From: Hydractinia symbiolongicarpus
Lineage: Eukaryota; Cnidaria; Hydrozoa; Anthoathecata; Hydractiniidae
NCBI RefSeq assembly: GCF_029227915.1
Contig: NC_079888.1
Coordinates: 15,607,001 to 15,671,000, forward strand
Direction: 5' to 3'
Length of the DNA stretch: 64,000 nucleotides
In this document: piece by piece, positions 23,084-33,699 of the stretch
Numbering within the stretch: position 1 is the stretch's first letter
How the letters are laid out: each line of letters begins with the position of its first letter
Translations under genes and position numbers: made by a program
Notes under the pieces: model-generated
What the model saw: only the letters and a program-made list of their open reading frames with translations
What the model was told of the DNA's origin: nothing
The model's database searches: none

Positions 23084-23150
23084 CTCACTTATGGGCTAAC
23101 AACGATGAGCTAACCATAGTGCGCATAATGTGTTAGCCGATTTCAACTTT
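23084..23150 (+). mobile_element. Dispersed foldback repeat, copy 1
   Basis: The segment running aaagcttggctctcac, atgggctaac, gatgagctaacc, atagtgcgcat matches the reverse complement of 59394-59460. The core pairs gggctaac with gttagccc-type words and can fold on itself. It is probably a small non-autonomous element. Confidence 0.6.
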
Positions 23151-23670
23151 TGAGCTGCGGGTACCTGATGTATTCGTTTCACATTCACGCTACGGTGCAT
23201 CGTTAGCTCTTTTGTAGCCAAATCGAATGCGAGAAAGAATGAAAAAAAAAGAGAGAAAGAAAGTCTTGCTATTATTACTACTTCGAAGAAGGAGACACAT
23301 AGCCTGGAAAGAATGGAATTAACAAAATTACGAAAAAGAAAACGACTTTAGCTAGTGTAGGGATGGAATATAACCAGACTTTTTAAAAATCGCGGTCAAA
23401 CTCTTATAAAAATTATCAAGCACAATTTTGCTTGTGACGTCACAACTTTTCGTCACGCTCCATTGCACAAAAATGCGCTGATCATCAGCAAAAATCCACT
23501 GATCATCAACGCATGCGCTGTGACATCATACGCAAGTCGGTGTTGAATCATGCATATCAAGGGGTACAAAGATGAGTAGGGGAATAACTGTGTTAGTTAG
23601 GCAGAATGAAATCCTCTGAATTTGTTGAAATCTGTATATAATAATAAAGAGAAGATGAGTTGATTTAAGA
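23151..23670. other. Intergenic flank of Polinton-like relic
   Basis: No gene was recognised. Nearby direct repeats of ctgatcatca (about 23478-23510) are present. No terminal inverted repeat for the following element could be identified here. Confidence 0.35.
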
Positions 23671-26160
23671 ATGCAATCAGCAAACTATATTGCACCGTGT
23701 CGGTACCAGTAACGGCAACTCGTGACGCTCTTGCCGATCGATTGCAGAGTGTGAGGGATACTGTTGCCTTCTACTATAACAAGGCAAGGGAACAAATTTC
23801 TGGAGGGACAGCGCTTCACGACGAGATCGAACAGGAGGCAAGGGAAGATATTTAAGACCCCGAGGACGATATCCAGATGCTGGAGGATGGAAATAGAATC
23901 AGAACATGCGTTTCAACAAGCATCTAAACCAACCTCTAAAGGACGCTATTATCCAAAAAATTACACCACACGTGGACATGCGCGTTAAGGTTGTGTACAG
24001 CTTTAGCTGTCATATTTACCAGGGTGGAGGTGGTGTATCTTTGTATCACAAAACTAAGAGCTCCAGATCGATGTCAAGTATAGCGGAAATTGAAGCGTTC
24101 ATTGAAGAATGCGAAATGAAACGTCTCGATTTGGAGGATCACGAGTTCTGGACTAAGGCTTATTTACCACCCACTAGAACCACCCAGACCCTAGGAGCAT
24201 GTAAGGAAAAATTATCTTCGATCACGTACGGATCAAGGTGATAAGTACGCGTGAACCTCTTTTGGGATGCAGCCCTCTCCCGGGCTGGTTGCGAAAAAAA
24301 AGGGGCATCTACTCCATGGATAGTGAATATGCCGGAACGGATAACCTATGTTTCTGGAGATGCTTGGCTGCAAGAGATAGGGTTAACGTAAAACGAGGAA
24401 TCGAGTTTGTAACAAGGCCTTTAAATTACCGGAAAACCTCTCATCTAACATACTTTTTGAGACATGTTCCGATAAGTGTTGGTATTGCCGATAGTTTGAA
24501 TAGTCGCCCGACGTTCATTGAGCACGAAAATCCCAAGATCCTGGTTTGTGGAGGAGCTGGAAAAGAGGCATGCCCTGGGCCTGTGGCTCGCGAGGACTTT
24601 TATAGCCGTCTAAGTGGGAAAAACACACTATCCAGCGAGGAGTACGAGACATTCTGCGCCGAGTTTTACAGGCGCAGCTGTATCACCATGATAGACTGGT
24701 TGCGTGAGTACAATTTAGCCGATGTGGAACCATTCATTGAAACCGTGGAAAAGACGAGACTGCAGTATTACGATGACGAGATAGATATTTTGAAGGACAC
24801 GGTCAGTATTTCGGGGATGTCGATGCGCTACGTATTGAACAAGTCTCTACGGTTGAACCCCAAGCTATAGCTATACGCTCCAGGAGACCCATGCAGGCAT
24901 AGGTGTAAGGACTCTTGTTATAGCAGGACTTGTAAGTCCTGCAAGGAGGTACGGAAACATGTGAAAAATGTACGGGGAATAAGGCCTACGACCTTTTGCG
25001 GACGGGGATGGTGGGTGGTATTGTATTGATCATATTCTGTAGATACCACAAACGAGACGTGACGGGTATCAGATCTCACATCTATAAAGAACCAAACAAA
25101 TGCAAGACCATTTTAGGCTACGACGCAAACATGCTTTAACCAAGCACACTCCTACAGGGCTTTACTTGTGGGAAGAAACAGTTGATCAAATTGGCCACAC
25201 GGACATTGGCACATAACTTAGAGCTACTGGCGCGGGTGTGATGCATGGATTGTTGTTTGGGTTTGCCCAGGTTAATATCGAGGTACATGAGTATCTGCGT
25301 GACAAATGCGGCGAAATGACTCTCCTGTTCGTCGTCAAGGAGATACCTGATGATCAGAGCCCTGAGAACATGCATGAATACTTAAAAACTACGGTCCGCG
25401 AGCGCTTACCGGATACACATAAGCTTTTGGGTTTGATGAGAGCTAAAAAAATCCTACTGCATATCCCTGTGCTAAAATGGTACCTTAACCATGGGCTGAA
25501 GGGTACTGCCTTTCACCAGTTCTTCAAGTACGCCCGGGGTAAGCCCTTTGCCTGTTTCCCGGAAGAGATTGCTGATGCACGACGACGGGCTGACAAGCGT
25601 ATTGCGGGGGATAAGGCAACTCGTTCTACGGCAAGATGATTGAAGATTTGGCAAGGCATGCAAATACTACATTAACGAGGGATGAAAATGAGGTTGACGC
25701 TGCTCTGCAAAGCTTGTACCTTGAGGACCTTGAAGAGATTGGGGATGCGTATGAGGTAAGAAGGGGAAAGCACAAATGTACTATCGATAGAGCCTACCAG
25801 TGTGGTATCGCGGTGTATCAACTCGCGAAGCTGCGCATGCTTGAATTTTATTATGATTTTCTGGACAAGTACGTAGATCGTCGGGACTGAGTATATTTAC
25901 ATGGACACCGACAGTGCGTATTTTGCTATCGCCCCGAACTACTTGACGAGTCCGACAAAGAGGCACAAAACTGGCTCGTCACTGATAAATACTCGAGTCG
26001 AACAGGAGGGTTTTTCAAAGCGGAATTTATTGGTTTTCGGATGATACCGTGATCATACCCTGATGAGCAGGGTATGATCACGTACAAACAAAACAAGCTC
26101 GGGCTCTCGGCGTTCTACGACAAAAGAGTTGTACATGACGATGGTGTACGTACCTCTCCG
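23671..26160 (+). pseudogene. Family B DNA polymerase of a Polinton-like element (broken)
   Basis: Successive frames on the plus strand give collinear pieces: 23671-23855, 23906-24237, 24238-24870, about 24870-25240, 25238-25639, 25636-25890 and 25890-26160. Polymerase signatures are the motif A region GYDAN (about 25118), followed almost at once by a stop, and the intact motif C YMDTDSAYFA (about 25893-25922), whose two aspartates bind catalytic metals in this family. Further on, DKYSSR and FKAEFIGFRMI belong to the conserved C-terminal part. Several frameshifts and in-frame stops separate the pieces, and a block is missing after about 26047, where a perfect hairpin lies. Such polymerases replicate the element by protein priming. 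This copy cannot encode a full enzyme. Confidence 0.8.
26048..26082. repeat. Perfect 15-bp hairpin at a polymerase deletion junction
   Basis: cgtgatcataccctg (26048-26062), loop atgag, and cagggtatgatcacg (26068-26082) form an exact inverted repeat. It sits where polymerase codons are lost, so it probably arose during the deletion by template switching. Confidence 0.9.
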
Positions 26161-26248
26161 CTTGTGTTGTAAATATTTTTGAATAGCGAGGTTTTTTAAA
26201 AACTGTCCAAAGTTTTGTAAAGGTGGTACGTTGCAAAACAAAAACAAT

Positions 26249-26742
26249 ATGGAGGGGACCAGGAAATGCACGAACTGTAGCCAAACCCTACCACTATACA
26301 TCTTCTGGGTGATCCAACGTGACGGACAACGAACAAGGCAATGCATCAAATGCCTTGTCAATAATAGGTCGTCACAGATACGTACCAAGTGCCCACATGA
26401 AAAACGAAGACGCCAATGTCTAACATGCGATCGCCCTGCTTATCAGTATAGCTTAATTCTAGCCAGGATGCCTTTAATTGTGATATAGAGATAGCATCCC
26501 GGGAATATATAGGGTGCGATATCATAAGATTCATGAGGCACATCCAGGCCCAGTTTCGGGGTGGGATGAACTGGGGAAGCCGAAGGCAGTGGCAGTTTGA
26601 TCACAAGGTGCCACTAAAGTATAGGGAGAATGGAGAATATCCTAGCGAGGAAAAACAATTGAAAAGACTGCACTACACCAACATGCAGCCCATGTCGGTT
26701 TCAGATAACAAAAAGAAGGGCCGTCGATATATCTCTGAGTAG
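26249..26742 (+). pseudogene. HNH-type zinc-binding protein of Polinton-like element, frameshifted
   Basis: The ATG at 26249 opens a Cys-rich N-terminal half: KCTNCSQ, then CIKC, KCPHEKRRRQCLTC, four CxxC or CxC-like pairs that look zinc-binding. This frame ends at about 26488. The continuation is in another frame to 26742 and carries WQFDHKVPL, then LHYTNMQPM with downstream N and K/R residues, matching the H-N-H nuclease pattern (DH..P, N). The protein would be about 160 residues. One frameshift around 26440-26530 separates the halves. A nuclease role is inferred from the motif. Confidence 0.65.
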
Positions 26743-26866
26743 AATGTAGCCTGGCGCGGTTGATCAAACACACTTGCTATAAATGGAAGTGTGTTTGTAT
26801 ATTGCAGTAATTCTACCCTATGTGATAACACTACTAATCTATCTAAAGTTTCAACATACAATAAAG

Positions 26867-27238
26867 ATGTCTGATATCGACACAGCCTCTGCGGAATCTT
26901 TTGAAAATATCGAAAAGCTCGCGAATCAACGCCAGCCTTTTAAAGAAACCCTGCGTAAGGGCAAAGGACATCTCCTACCCAGGAAATGTACAGAAGGGTT
27001 CATTAACAAGGCCCCCTATGAGGTGGTAGAAAGGGTACATGCCGAGTACGTACAACGTGAGCTTCAAGAGAAAGGGGAGAAGACGTCAAGGGCGTTGGCT
27101 ACCCATGCCGTCTTCCTTTATGCCAACCTGGTTAACAATTTTGTAAATTTAGATAGCGTTGAGGCCCTGAAAAATGATATCAATAATGACCCTATTATTA
27201 AAGACTCTTTCGCAGACTTGGGCATACTGGTCTACTGA
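26867..27238 (+). CDS. Polinton-like element protein of unknown function (123 aa)
   Basis: A complete ATG-to-stop frame of 123 codons, helix-rich and charged, with no signal peptide or membrane segment. It lies between the HNH-type gene and the ATPase in the same orientation, so it is probably an element gene. I do not recognise a named domain. It is one of two frames in the element that look undamaged, though lying in a decayed element it may be non-functional. Confidence 0.5.
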   Translation: MSDIDTASAESFENIEKLANQRQPFKETLRKGKGHLLPRKCTEGFINKAPYEVVERVHAEYVQRELQEKGEKTSRALATHAVFLYANLVNNFVNLDSVEALKNDINNDPIIKDSFADLGILVY

Positions 27239-27594
27239 CTGACGTTGAACACGAGTTGGATCCCATTGCTATTGATGCGAAAATTCGAGGTGTTTAACAG
27301 AATGAGAATTACCTGATTCTCTACGATATTTTCACATAAAACATTATACCTAAATATATCGAACTTATTGGGGATAGCCCCGAGAAGGCAAGGCTCGTTG
27401 AAAGGTATCGCAATGCACTACAGTGTTTGCAGGGTAAATTACTATATACTCCACCACCCCTCTAATATTAGGCTCGAGGGACCAAGATCTGCCAGGGGTC
27501 CTTGCAAAACAAACATGGAGGCGTGTTAATTTGTTCAGGATGTGCCGCCCTGTACCCTAGCATACATGATCGAAAGTGGAGCAACTATTAGTAA

Positions 27595-27960
27595 ATGGAC
27601 ACTATTAAAGATCCACATACGGCAATCTTTACAGGCCCAACGTCTTGTAGCAAGACACAACGTGCTTTGGATCTACTTGAAGCCGAATACAGGCACCACT
27701 ATCATAACATAGTCATCCTGTGCCCGACCATACGGTGGAAGAGTATCTACCTCGAAAGGGCCTCATTATGGAGGGATAACTATGTATTTAGGATAGACCC
27801 TGGGAATGAGTTGTTTGAATGGATATCGAAACTATCCTCATTGCTGGCAGGGGAGGAGAGTCTTTTCGGTTGATGACGTCATAACCGATGAAAGCCTCGA
27901 TAAACGTCGACAATCCTGCTTGAGAGAGCCTTATACAAGACACTTCGTTTGTCGGGCATG
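27595..27960 (+). pseudogene. Packaging-type (A32/FtsK-like) ATPase fragment
   Basis: The frame begins with ATG at 27595. Within 20 residues comes a Walker A motif, FTGPTSCSKT (consensus GPTxxGKT, with Ser in place of the usual Gly before Lys). NIVILCPT and an acidic hydrophobic run follow. A frameshift near 27860 leads into a short continuation with VDDVITDES, the expected Walker B region, which ends in a stop at about 27958. The full enzyme is usually over 200 residues, so the C-terminal half is gone. In Polinton-like viruses this ATPase pumps DNA into capsids. Confidence 0.75.
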
Positions 27961-28048
27961 ATGAAGGTGACATCACCCCACGTGAAAGAAGGGGACTTGA
28001 CCTCGAGCCTCAGACGTTAAGGGATAATTTAAAAACCTGAAAATTAAG

Positions 28049-28660
28049 ATGATCCTATACGACAGTGAGATTAACAAGGCAGAGTGCAGGGTGAAAGAAC
28101 TTGAAAAGCAGAAGGTTGAGGCGGACGAAGGACAGCAATCGAACCTTGAGAGGGAAATAGAAAAGGCGAAGAAAGAGATTAAGGTTCTGAACGATAAAAA
28201 GAAGGCCATAGGGGAAGCACATGGTATACTATCCACTGACATATACCCCCAGCTGAGACATATCAAAGATACGCTGTTGAAAATCGCTGGAGATAACACA
28301 ACTCTGCTTGAAAAGCTTAAGATACTCTTCAAAGAGCAGCGGATAGCGAGTATCGTCTCTGCTATTGATCTATTAATAAGCACCATTTTACTCTCCGTTA
28401 CAGGGGGAAGCGCCAGGGGTGCTGTAGGAGGAATTGCCGCGGCCGGTGGTGAAAAAGGTTTTGTAGAGAAGCAACTTGAAAGGCTTGGAAACTTTCTCAA
28501 ATACCTAGCAGGCAAGACAGGTGTTGCGTTACCCGGGATCATCGGTACGGTAGTCTCGTTTTATCTGAGGGTAGCGTCAACCATCGTGAAATATGCCGCA
28601 GAACATCTGTACATATCTATCGCAGGAGCTGCCGGGCTTATCGCGCTATACGTGAGATAA
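28049..28660 (+). CDS. Polinton-like element protein: coiled coil plus hydrophobic domain (203 aa)
   Basis: A complete frame of 203 codons. Residues about 5-60 are a Lys/Glu-rich coiled coil. Residues about 105-135 (including a Gly/Ala-rich SVTGGSARGAVGG) and 155-200 are hydrophobic and would insert in a membrane or pack in a particle. A second, diverged and broken relative lies at about 29930-30330. Its consistent place in the element suggests a structural protein, but the function is unknown. Confidence 0.55.
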   Translation: MILYDSEINKAECRVKELEKQKVEADEGQQSNLEREIEKAKKEIKVLNDKKKAIGEAHGILSTDIYPQLRHIKDTLLKIAGDNTTLLEKLKILFKEQRIASIVSAIDLLISTILLSVTGGSARGAVGGIAAAGGEKGFVEKQLERLGNFLKYLAGKTGVALPGIIGTVVSFYLRVASTIVKYAAEHLYISIAGAAGLIALYVR

Positions 28661-28674
28661 TAGGCGCCTATTTT

Positions 28675-29564
28675 CTAAGCCATATATATGCAAGGATGAG
28701 ACCGACCCCCCGTCGTTATTAATGCAGCCTTGGTATCTTCGTGTTGATTTTGTGGTTGTTGTTTGGGTATGGTGGGTGGTATGGTATGTTCAGGAGGTGG
28801 TATGACCTGTATATCGGATGTATGTATGGGAGGTGTAATAGGTGTTGTATGCCTAGGGGGTGATTTGGCAGATGCCAAATACTTGGTAGCATGCTTTGGG
28901 GGTGTAGGTGGTATGGTATGTATAGGAGGTGTGGCATGTCGCACAATAGGCTTGTTATTCAGGTCAAGCGGTATACCGATCATTGCATTGGCCGGTGAAA
29001 TCATAATGTTGTTGTTATACCCTACAATTTTTCCTATGCCTAGGTTTTTATCAGATGGCAGCATATTCACGTGGTGCATGACGGCAAAGTTCACTGGGGT
29101 CCAGGCATATTGAAGTACTTTTTGGAACTCCGTAATATCCCTACTTACATTTTCATAACGTTCTACCATAGCCTCACATTTCTGTACTAGAATTTGCCTT
29201 GTTGTGTAGTTGTCCGCAACGGTCGCTAGAAGGGATGCTTTGGCCCCTGCCTGGGACTCCAGCAATAGACCACATAAACCCAGATACTCTCACTCAGCTT
29301 GGTCAGGCCCTCTGACGTCAGACCTTGGCTTGTGGGCATAATAAACTTGGCCCAACCACCGTCAACCCGCCGCCACCATCTACCATCCGTCAATGACGAC
29401 ACGACAGCCTTGAACTTGTAGAGGCTATTAGGATCTGCACCGTACTCGCGGCATACTTGGGCGTATCCGGAAATCGAGTATGGGTTTTTGTATTGTTCAA
29501 AACCATCGTCATAGGGCATGGGGACCTTCATTCTTGCCAGAATACGCTGCTGGTGATAGTACAC
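28675..29564 (-). pseudogene. Polinton-like element Pro-rich protein, frameshifted
   Basis: Two minus-strand frames are collinear. The N-terminal frame (29564-29270; first ATG at 29531) starts MKVPMPYDDGFEQY and contains a Trp-rich DGRWWRRVDGGW. The C-terminal frame (about 29268-28675) continues LESQAGAKAS, a helical stretch, then a Pro/His/Thr-rich tail with repeated PPIHT and PPKHA motifs. The shift between them lies around 29275-29285. It is transcribed toward the other element genes. The function is unknown; it might be a virion structural protein. Confidence 0.6.
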
Positions 29565-29899
29565 GTGAAACTTAAAAATTTAATTGATAAGGGGTACAGA
29601 ACCCGTCATGTGGTTGGCACATATGCCCAATGCCGTATGATTACAAGTACGTGCAAAATAAAGTGCGAGTAAACACTTTGGGAGATTCAGATGATGCTAT
29701 TTGTTGGGAATGTTCTAGAGGAGGCGAAAAACCTTTTGTCAGAGACTTTCTTTAACGGAGTGAGAACGAAAACGAAGAGGGTCAAGTGATGAACAATAAA
29801 CCCTGCGTGATAACACAAAGCTACTTCAGGTTAAGTTTATTTCTTACGATACGTCAGGTTGTTCAGGCAAAAGTTGAAGAGACTAACGGTAAAAAAACC

Positions 29900-30350
29900 T
29901 TGGTATATTACAAGAGCAGAAAGAGATGTGGGATAGAGACATTGCGAAAGCTATGGAGCATCTGAAAAAATTGCAGAATAATCGTGAGGCAGCATATAAA
30001 GCTCATGGTATATTCTCGAATCAAACTCAAAGTCAACTTTCGGTGATTAAAGAGACGCTAAAAATATAGTGAAAGGCGATAAGTCACTTTTCCAAGGCGC
30101 AAGGCATTACCTTTAGTGCTATAGACGCGCGATTTCAACTATTGTGTTTGATGTAACGGAAGTAAGTGGTGCTGGTGCTAGTAGTGCTAGCTTTGTGCGA
30201 AAACACTTAAGAGACTTGGAAGTATCCTTGGTATTACTGGTATAGTTGTGATTATATTTTTTAAGGTTGTGACTAAAGTGGTTCAGTTTGTATATCGGTG
30301 TTGCTGGTGTGGTTGTTGGATAAATGAGTAAAATGGGCAAAAGATCGCAA
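29900..30350 (+). pseudogene. Diverged second copy of the 203-aa element protein
   Basis: A plus-strand frame around 29930-30070 reads DIAKAMEHLKKL then EAAYKAHGIFS, aligning with the middle of the protein at 28049-28660 (which has KKAIGEAHGILS). Beyond a stop near 30070 the similarity continues weakly into an Ala/Ser/Gly-rich hydrophobic stretch (about 30130-30260). It is clearly older or more diverged than its neighbour. Confidence 0.45.
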
Positions 30351-30693
30351 AAATTGGCGTAGTTCTGAAAACTTTCTGACATTAATAAAAAAAAAAGACG
30401 GAGCCATTGCGATCCTCTGAGATGGCTTATGAGCAAAGAGGGAGCGAAACCTTTGACCACATGAAGCCACGGGGCTTAACTAAACGACGCACGAACTCCT
30501 GCGGCTTAGTTCCTGTTGCAATTCAACGTTGAAATGTGATACAACCTTGGCAAGAAATGAAATGATAACAAACTTGCTATACATGTTACAATAAGATGCT
30601 ACATATATACAAGTTAAAAAACATACGTATACGCAGAGGTGAAAAAAGAAAAATTTTGTACGGTGATTCTCTACGGTAAGACGGTTATGATAT

Positions 30694-31415
30694 TTAGGTT
30701 ACACCATTTCTAAAGAGATATAGTCGCTGTGAGCCTAATTGGTCGTTTAAGGTAGGTCTCTTGAGGGCGATTACAGACGCTTTAATGTTCTTTCGTGTTC
30801 TTGTGTCAAATGGTGCATTTAATAGAATTTTCCAATTGAGAGCGTGTGTTGGGTATTCCCTTAGGTGGTTTGCAGATTCCGATTTTTTGTTCATAGTTTC
30901 GTGCTCTTTCCATCGTGTCTCTACATTTCGTTTTGTTTCACCAATGTAATTTGCATTGCACGTGCATACGCCTCCGTAAATTTTGCCTGCTTGATGGGGA
31001 TTTTTGTTCTTGACGTAAAAAAGATTTTTGACTTTCTTTGTCAGCCATTTTATGCCAATATTGATCTTGTGGTTTGTATAATCCTTTAGTTTTTGGACAA
31101 AACGTGTCACAAACTTTTCATTTAAATCACAAAAAAGAATCTCCACAAGGATAGACTTCTTAGATTCCTTAAACAGGAACTCCAGAATAATCAGATCCTC
31201 GGGATGAGATGATATCTTTTCTTCAAACTGACGAATTACACTATCCGTGAAGCGTACTGGGAAACCAGCATGGTTAAATTTATCTCTGATGTTTTTCTTT
31301 TCTTCATCAAAATTCATGCCTGTGCGATACTATCTGTTTAAATCACCGTTGATCGCATTTCGTTTATATCTCTTCGGGATTTTTAAAGTCCAGTGTGTAG
31401 GTAACTTGTTTAATT
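30694..31415 (-). pseudogene. GIY-YIG endonuclease domain of Penelope-like element
   Basis: The frame opens around 31415 with a PTHW...KIPKRYKRN segment, has one in-frame stop just before the ATG at 31317, then runs 207 codons to 30694. The nuclease motif is visible as KIYGGVCTC then NANYIGETKRNV, followed by TRWKEHE with the conserved Arg and Glu, and HLREYPTH. In Penelope-like elements this domain cuts the target DNA. The reverse-transcriptase core that should precede it is lost. Confidence 0.8.
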
Positions 31416-31737
31416 ATCGATGAACAGAGGTGATAAATTTATTTTCTTTAATGATCGAATTGGTGTCCAAGAACTTTGGAGGATTTACTTCAACTGTAAA
31501 ACGAATGTTTTAGTGGTAGCCTTTGATTAGATAAATAGATGATCTGGTTAGTTGGTTACTCGTCTATTTATCACATCATCCACAAATCATTTATAGAGGA
31601 TTGGTTCGGTTGGTTGGACGATTTCGTTCCAAGTTTTGTCAGGAAGATGTTGGAAAAATGAGGTTTCAAATAATCAGAGATTACCTGAGTAGCATTCTAC
31701 GTACAAGTGCCACTTTGTGCAATAAGTGGTCGAAATG

Positions 31738-32375
31738 TTAAAGATTAGAAATGTTCGAGACATCTTCAAATTTATGTGTTTTCGCCGTGCCGTAAAGTAT
31801 AGCGGGAGTGTTAGATGATGTACACATTCGATCATAATTCTCGTACTTCTTGAAGTTGCGATAAAGAAAATCTTGGAAATATTTGAGATCTTTAAGTGTG
31901 TTATCCGATGATTTTGCGTAGACTCCTTTCTCAATTTCTTCGTTAATCATTTCTTTCAGTTTATGTACATAGTCTATCTTGTCATTGATAACAACACGAG
32001 AGTCTTTATCACCCGGGATGACTACGATGCTTTTTACTTTGACGAGACGTTTCAGGTTGCTGTAGGCAAAATCTTTCGAGTTATAGATGTTTTTGGTGAG
32101 GATGTCACAGTACGCTCGTAAGAATTCGTGATAATCACCTTTTCGTTCGTTAGAAATGTTGTCATTGCTTAATTGAGCAAGTGATTCTAGGCTTGCAGCG
32201 ACGTTTTTCTTCACATGTTTATTTTTGTCAACAAAACTGTACTGTAAGTCGTAACTCAACTGCATCAGTTCTTTGTTGGTGAGTTCTTTGGAAGAGAGAT
32301 TGATGATGGGAACCTGAGTTGTTTGGTTCAGAACTTTCCAGTTCTTTGTTTTAAATGACGAACAACGAAATTGAC
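31738..32375 (-). pseudogene. Reverse-transcriptase N-terminal part of Penelope-like element
   Basis: An open frame of about 210 codons, first ATG at about 32225, with sequence also open upstream to about 32375. It contains VVIPGDKDSRVVI and, near the end, ILYGTAKTHKF, which matches the start of the Penelope reverse-transcriptase domain (family form YG-x-x-K-x-HK). The YxDD catalytic core is absent. Confidence 0.75.
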
Positions 32376-32439
32376 GAGTACGATAAGTGCAGTATTAATT
32401 TTTTCCTCCTTTTTGACGAATTGACCTTGTAAATAAAAA

Positions 32440-33160
32440 CAAACAAGTTACCTACACACTGAACTTCAAAAATCCCGAAGAGATATAAACGAAATGCGAT
32501 CAACGGCGATTTAAACAGATCGTATCGCATAGGCATGAATTTTGATGAAGAAAAGAAAAACATCAGAGTTCAACTTAACCATGCTGATTTCCCGATACGC
32601 TTAACAGATAGTGTAATTCGTCAGTTTAAAGAAAAGATATCATCTCAGCCCGAGGATCTGATTATTCCGGAGTTCCTGCTCAAGTAGTCAAAAAAGTTTA
32701 TCCTTGTAGAGATTCCTTTTTGTTATTCAAATTAACAATTTGTGACACGTTTTGTCCAGAAACTAAAGGATTTTACAAAGCACAAGATCAATATTGGCAT
32801 AAAATGGCTGACAAAGAAAGTCAAAAATCTCTTTTACATCAAGGACAAAAATCCCCAATAAGCATGCAAAATTTACGAAGGCGTATGCACGTGCAATGCA
32901 AATTACATTGGTAAACAAAACAAAATGTAGAGACACGATGGAAAGAGCACGAAAATATCAACAAAGATTTGGAACCTCTGCGTATACGTATGTTTTTTAA
33001 CTTGTATATATGTAGCATATCTGATTTCTTATTTTATTGTAACATGTATAGCACTGATGATGGCTCAGCTCAATATAAATATATTTTCAAAATTGTTGTT
33101 CTCATTTTATCTCATTTCATAACTAAATGGCTAATTTAAACACAACCTTGGCAAGGTTTT
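32440..33160 (+). pseudogene. Inverted second copy of the GIY-YIG end
   Basis: On the plus strand the same NFDEEKKNI, DSVIRQF and KIYEGVCTCNANYIG stretches recur with in-frame stops. After a KSTKIS-like segment the sequence jumps to the 3' flank shared with 30545-30650, so about 200 bp of the nuclease domain is deleted. Confidence 0.8.
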
Positions 33161-33699
33161 CTTCATTGGCAATGGATGCTGGATATTCACCAATTTAAAT
33201 ATGCTGTTTAGTGATTATAATCTTATTTGTAAAATTAGATATTTTATGGTTTAAAAGTTCATTATGCTTGGCGTCATATATGTTCCATAGGCGATACTAA
33301 AATCCACCTTGATTCTTTCGTACTTTAGAACGTTCTAGAGCTTTGTTGCTCGTATTCGTGTTTTTTATCAGCAGATGCTTAAACGATGCCAGAAATAGCC
33401 GTTGGGCAATGATGGTGCCACCTTGACTTCTAACGTGCATTTTCTAGATTTTCGAGGATCAGATAAACGTAAAAAATCGTAAACGTGAAAATCCAAATAA
33501 TCCATCAACTCTAGGATTCATCTTCAAGATAGCTTTGTCTTGCACCGGGATAATCCTTGTGATGAATATGTCAGCTACTGAACATACTTTCGTATATTCA
33601 GTTATATCAATATATATCTTGTGCCCTAGAGTTTTACGAATACATATTCATCTTTCTTTCACAAGAGAAATGCGCTAATGACTCTACATTACAGATATA

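Larger units (their letters stand above)
23671..29590. mobile_element. Polinton/Maverick-like DNA element, degraded
   Basis: Within about 6 kb lie, in order, a broken family B DNA polymerase (+), an HNH-type protein (+), an element protein (+), a Walker-type ATPase fragment (+), a 203-residue element protein (+) and a Pro-rich element protein (-). Polymerase plus packaging-type ATPase is the hallmark set of Polinton-like viruses and elements. The region is visibly more GC-rich than its flanks. No integrase, protease or major capsid gene and no terminal repeats were recognised, so this is a truncated, inactivated copy. Confidence 0.7.
30540..33160. mobile_element. Penelope-like retroelement, rearranged with inverted ends
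   Basis: The minus strand holds an N-terminal reverse-transcriptase piece (about 32375-31738) and a GIY-YIG endonuclease piece (31415-30694), with the catalytic reverse-transcriptase core missing between them. The plus strand at 32440-33160 repeats the GIY-YIG end and the 3' flank (caaccttggcaag near 30542 and 33151) in inverted orientation, with an internal deletion. Penelope-like elements typically show such partial inverted copies. Confidence 0.8.

Noticed and set aside
27973-28542. 189-codon minus-strand frame
   Set aside because: Antisense shadow of the 203-residue element protein, with no features of its own.
28763-29113. Gly/Met-rich plus-strand frame
   Set aside because: Antisense of the Pro-rich tail of the minus-strand element protein.
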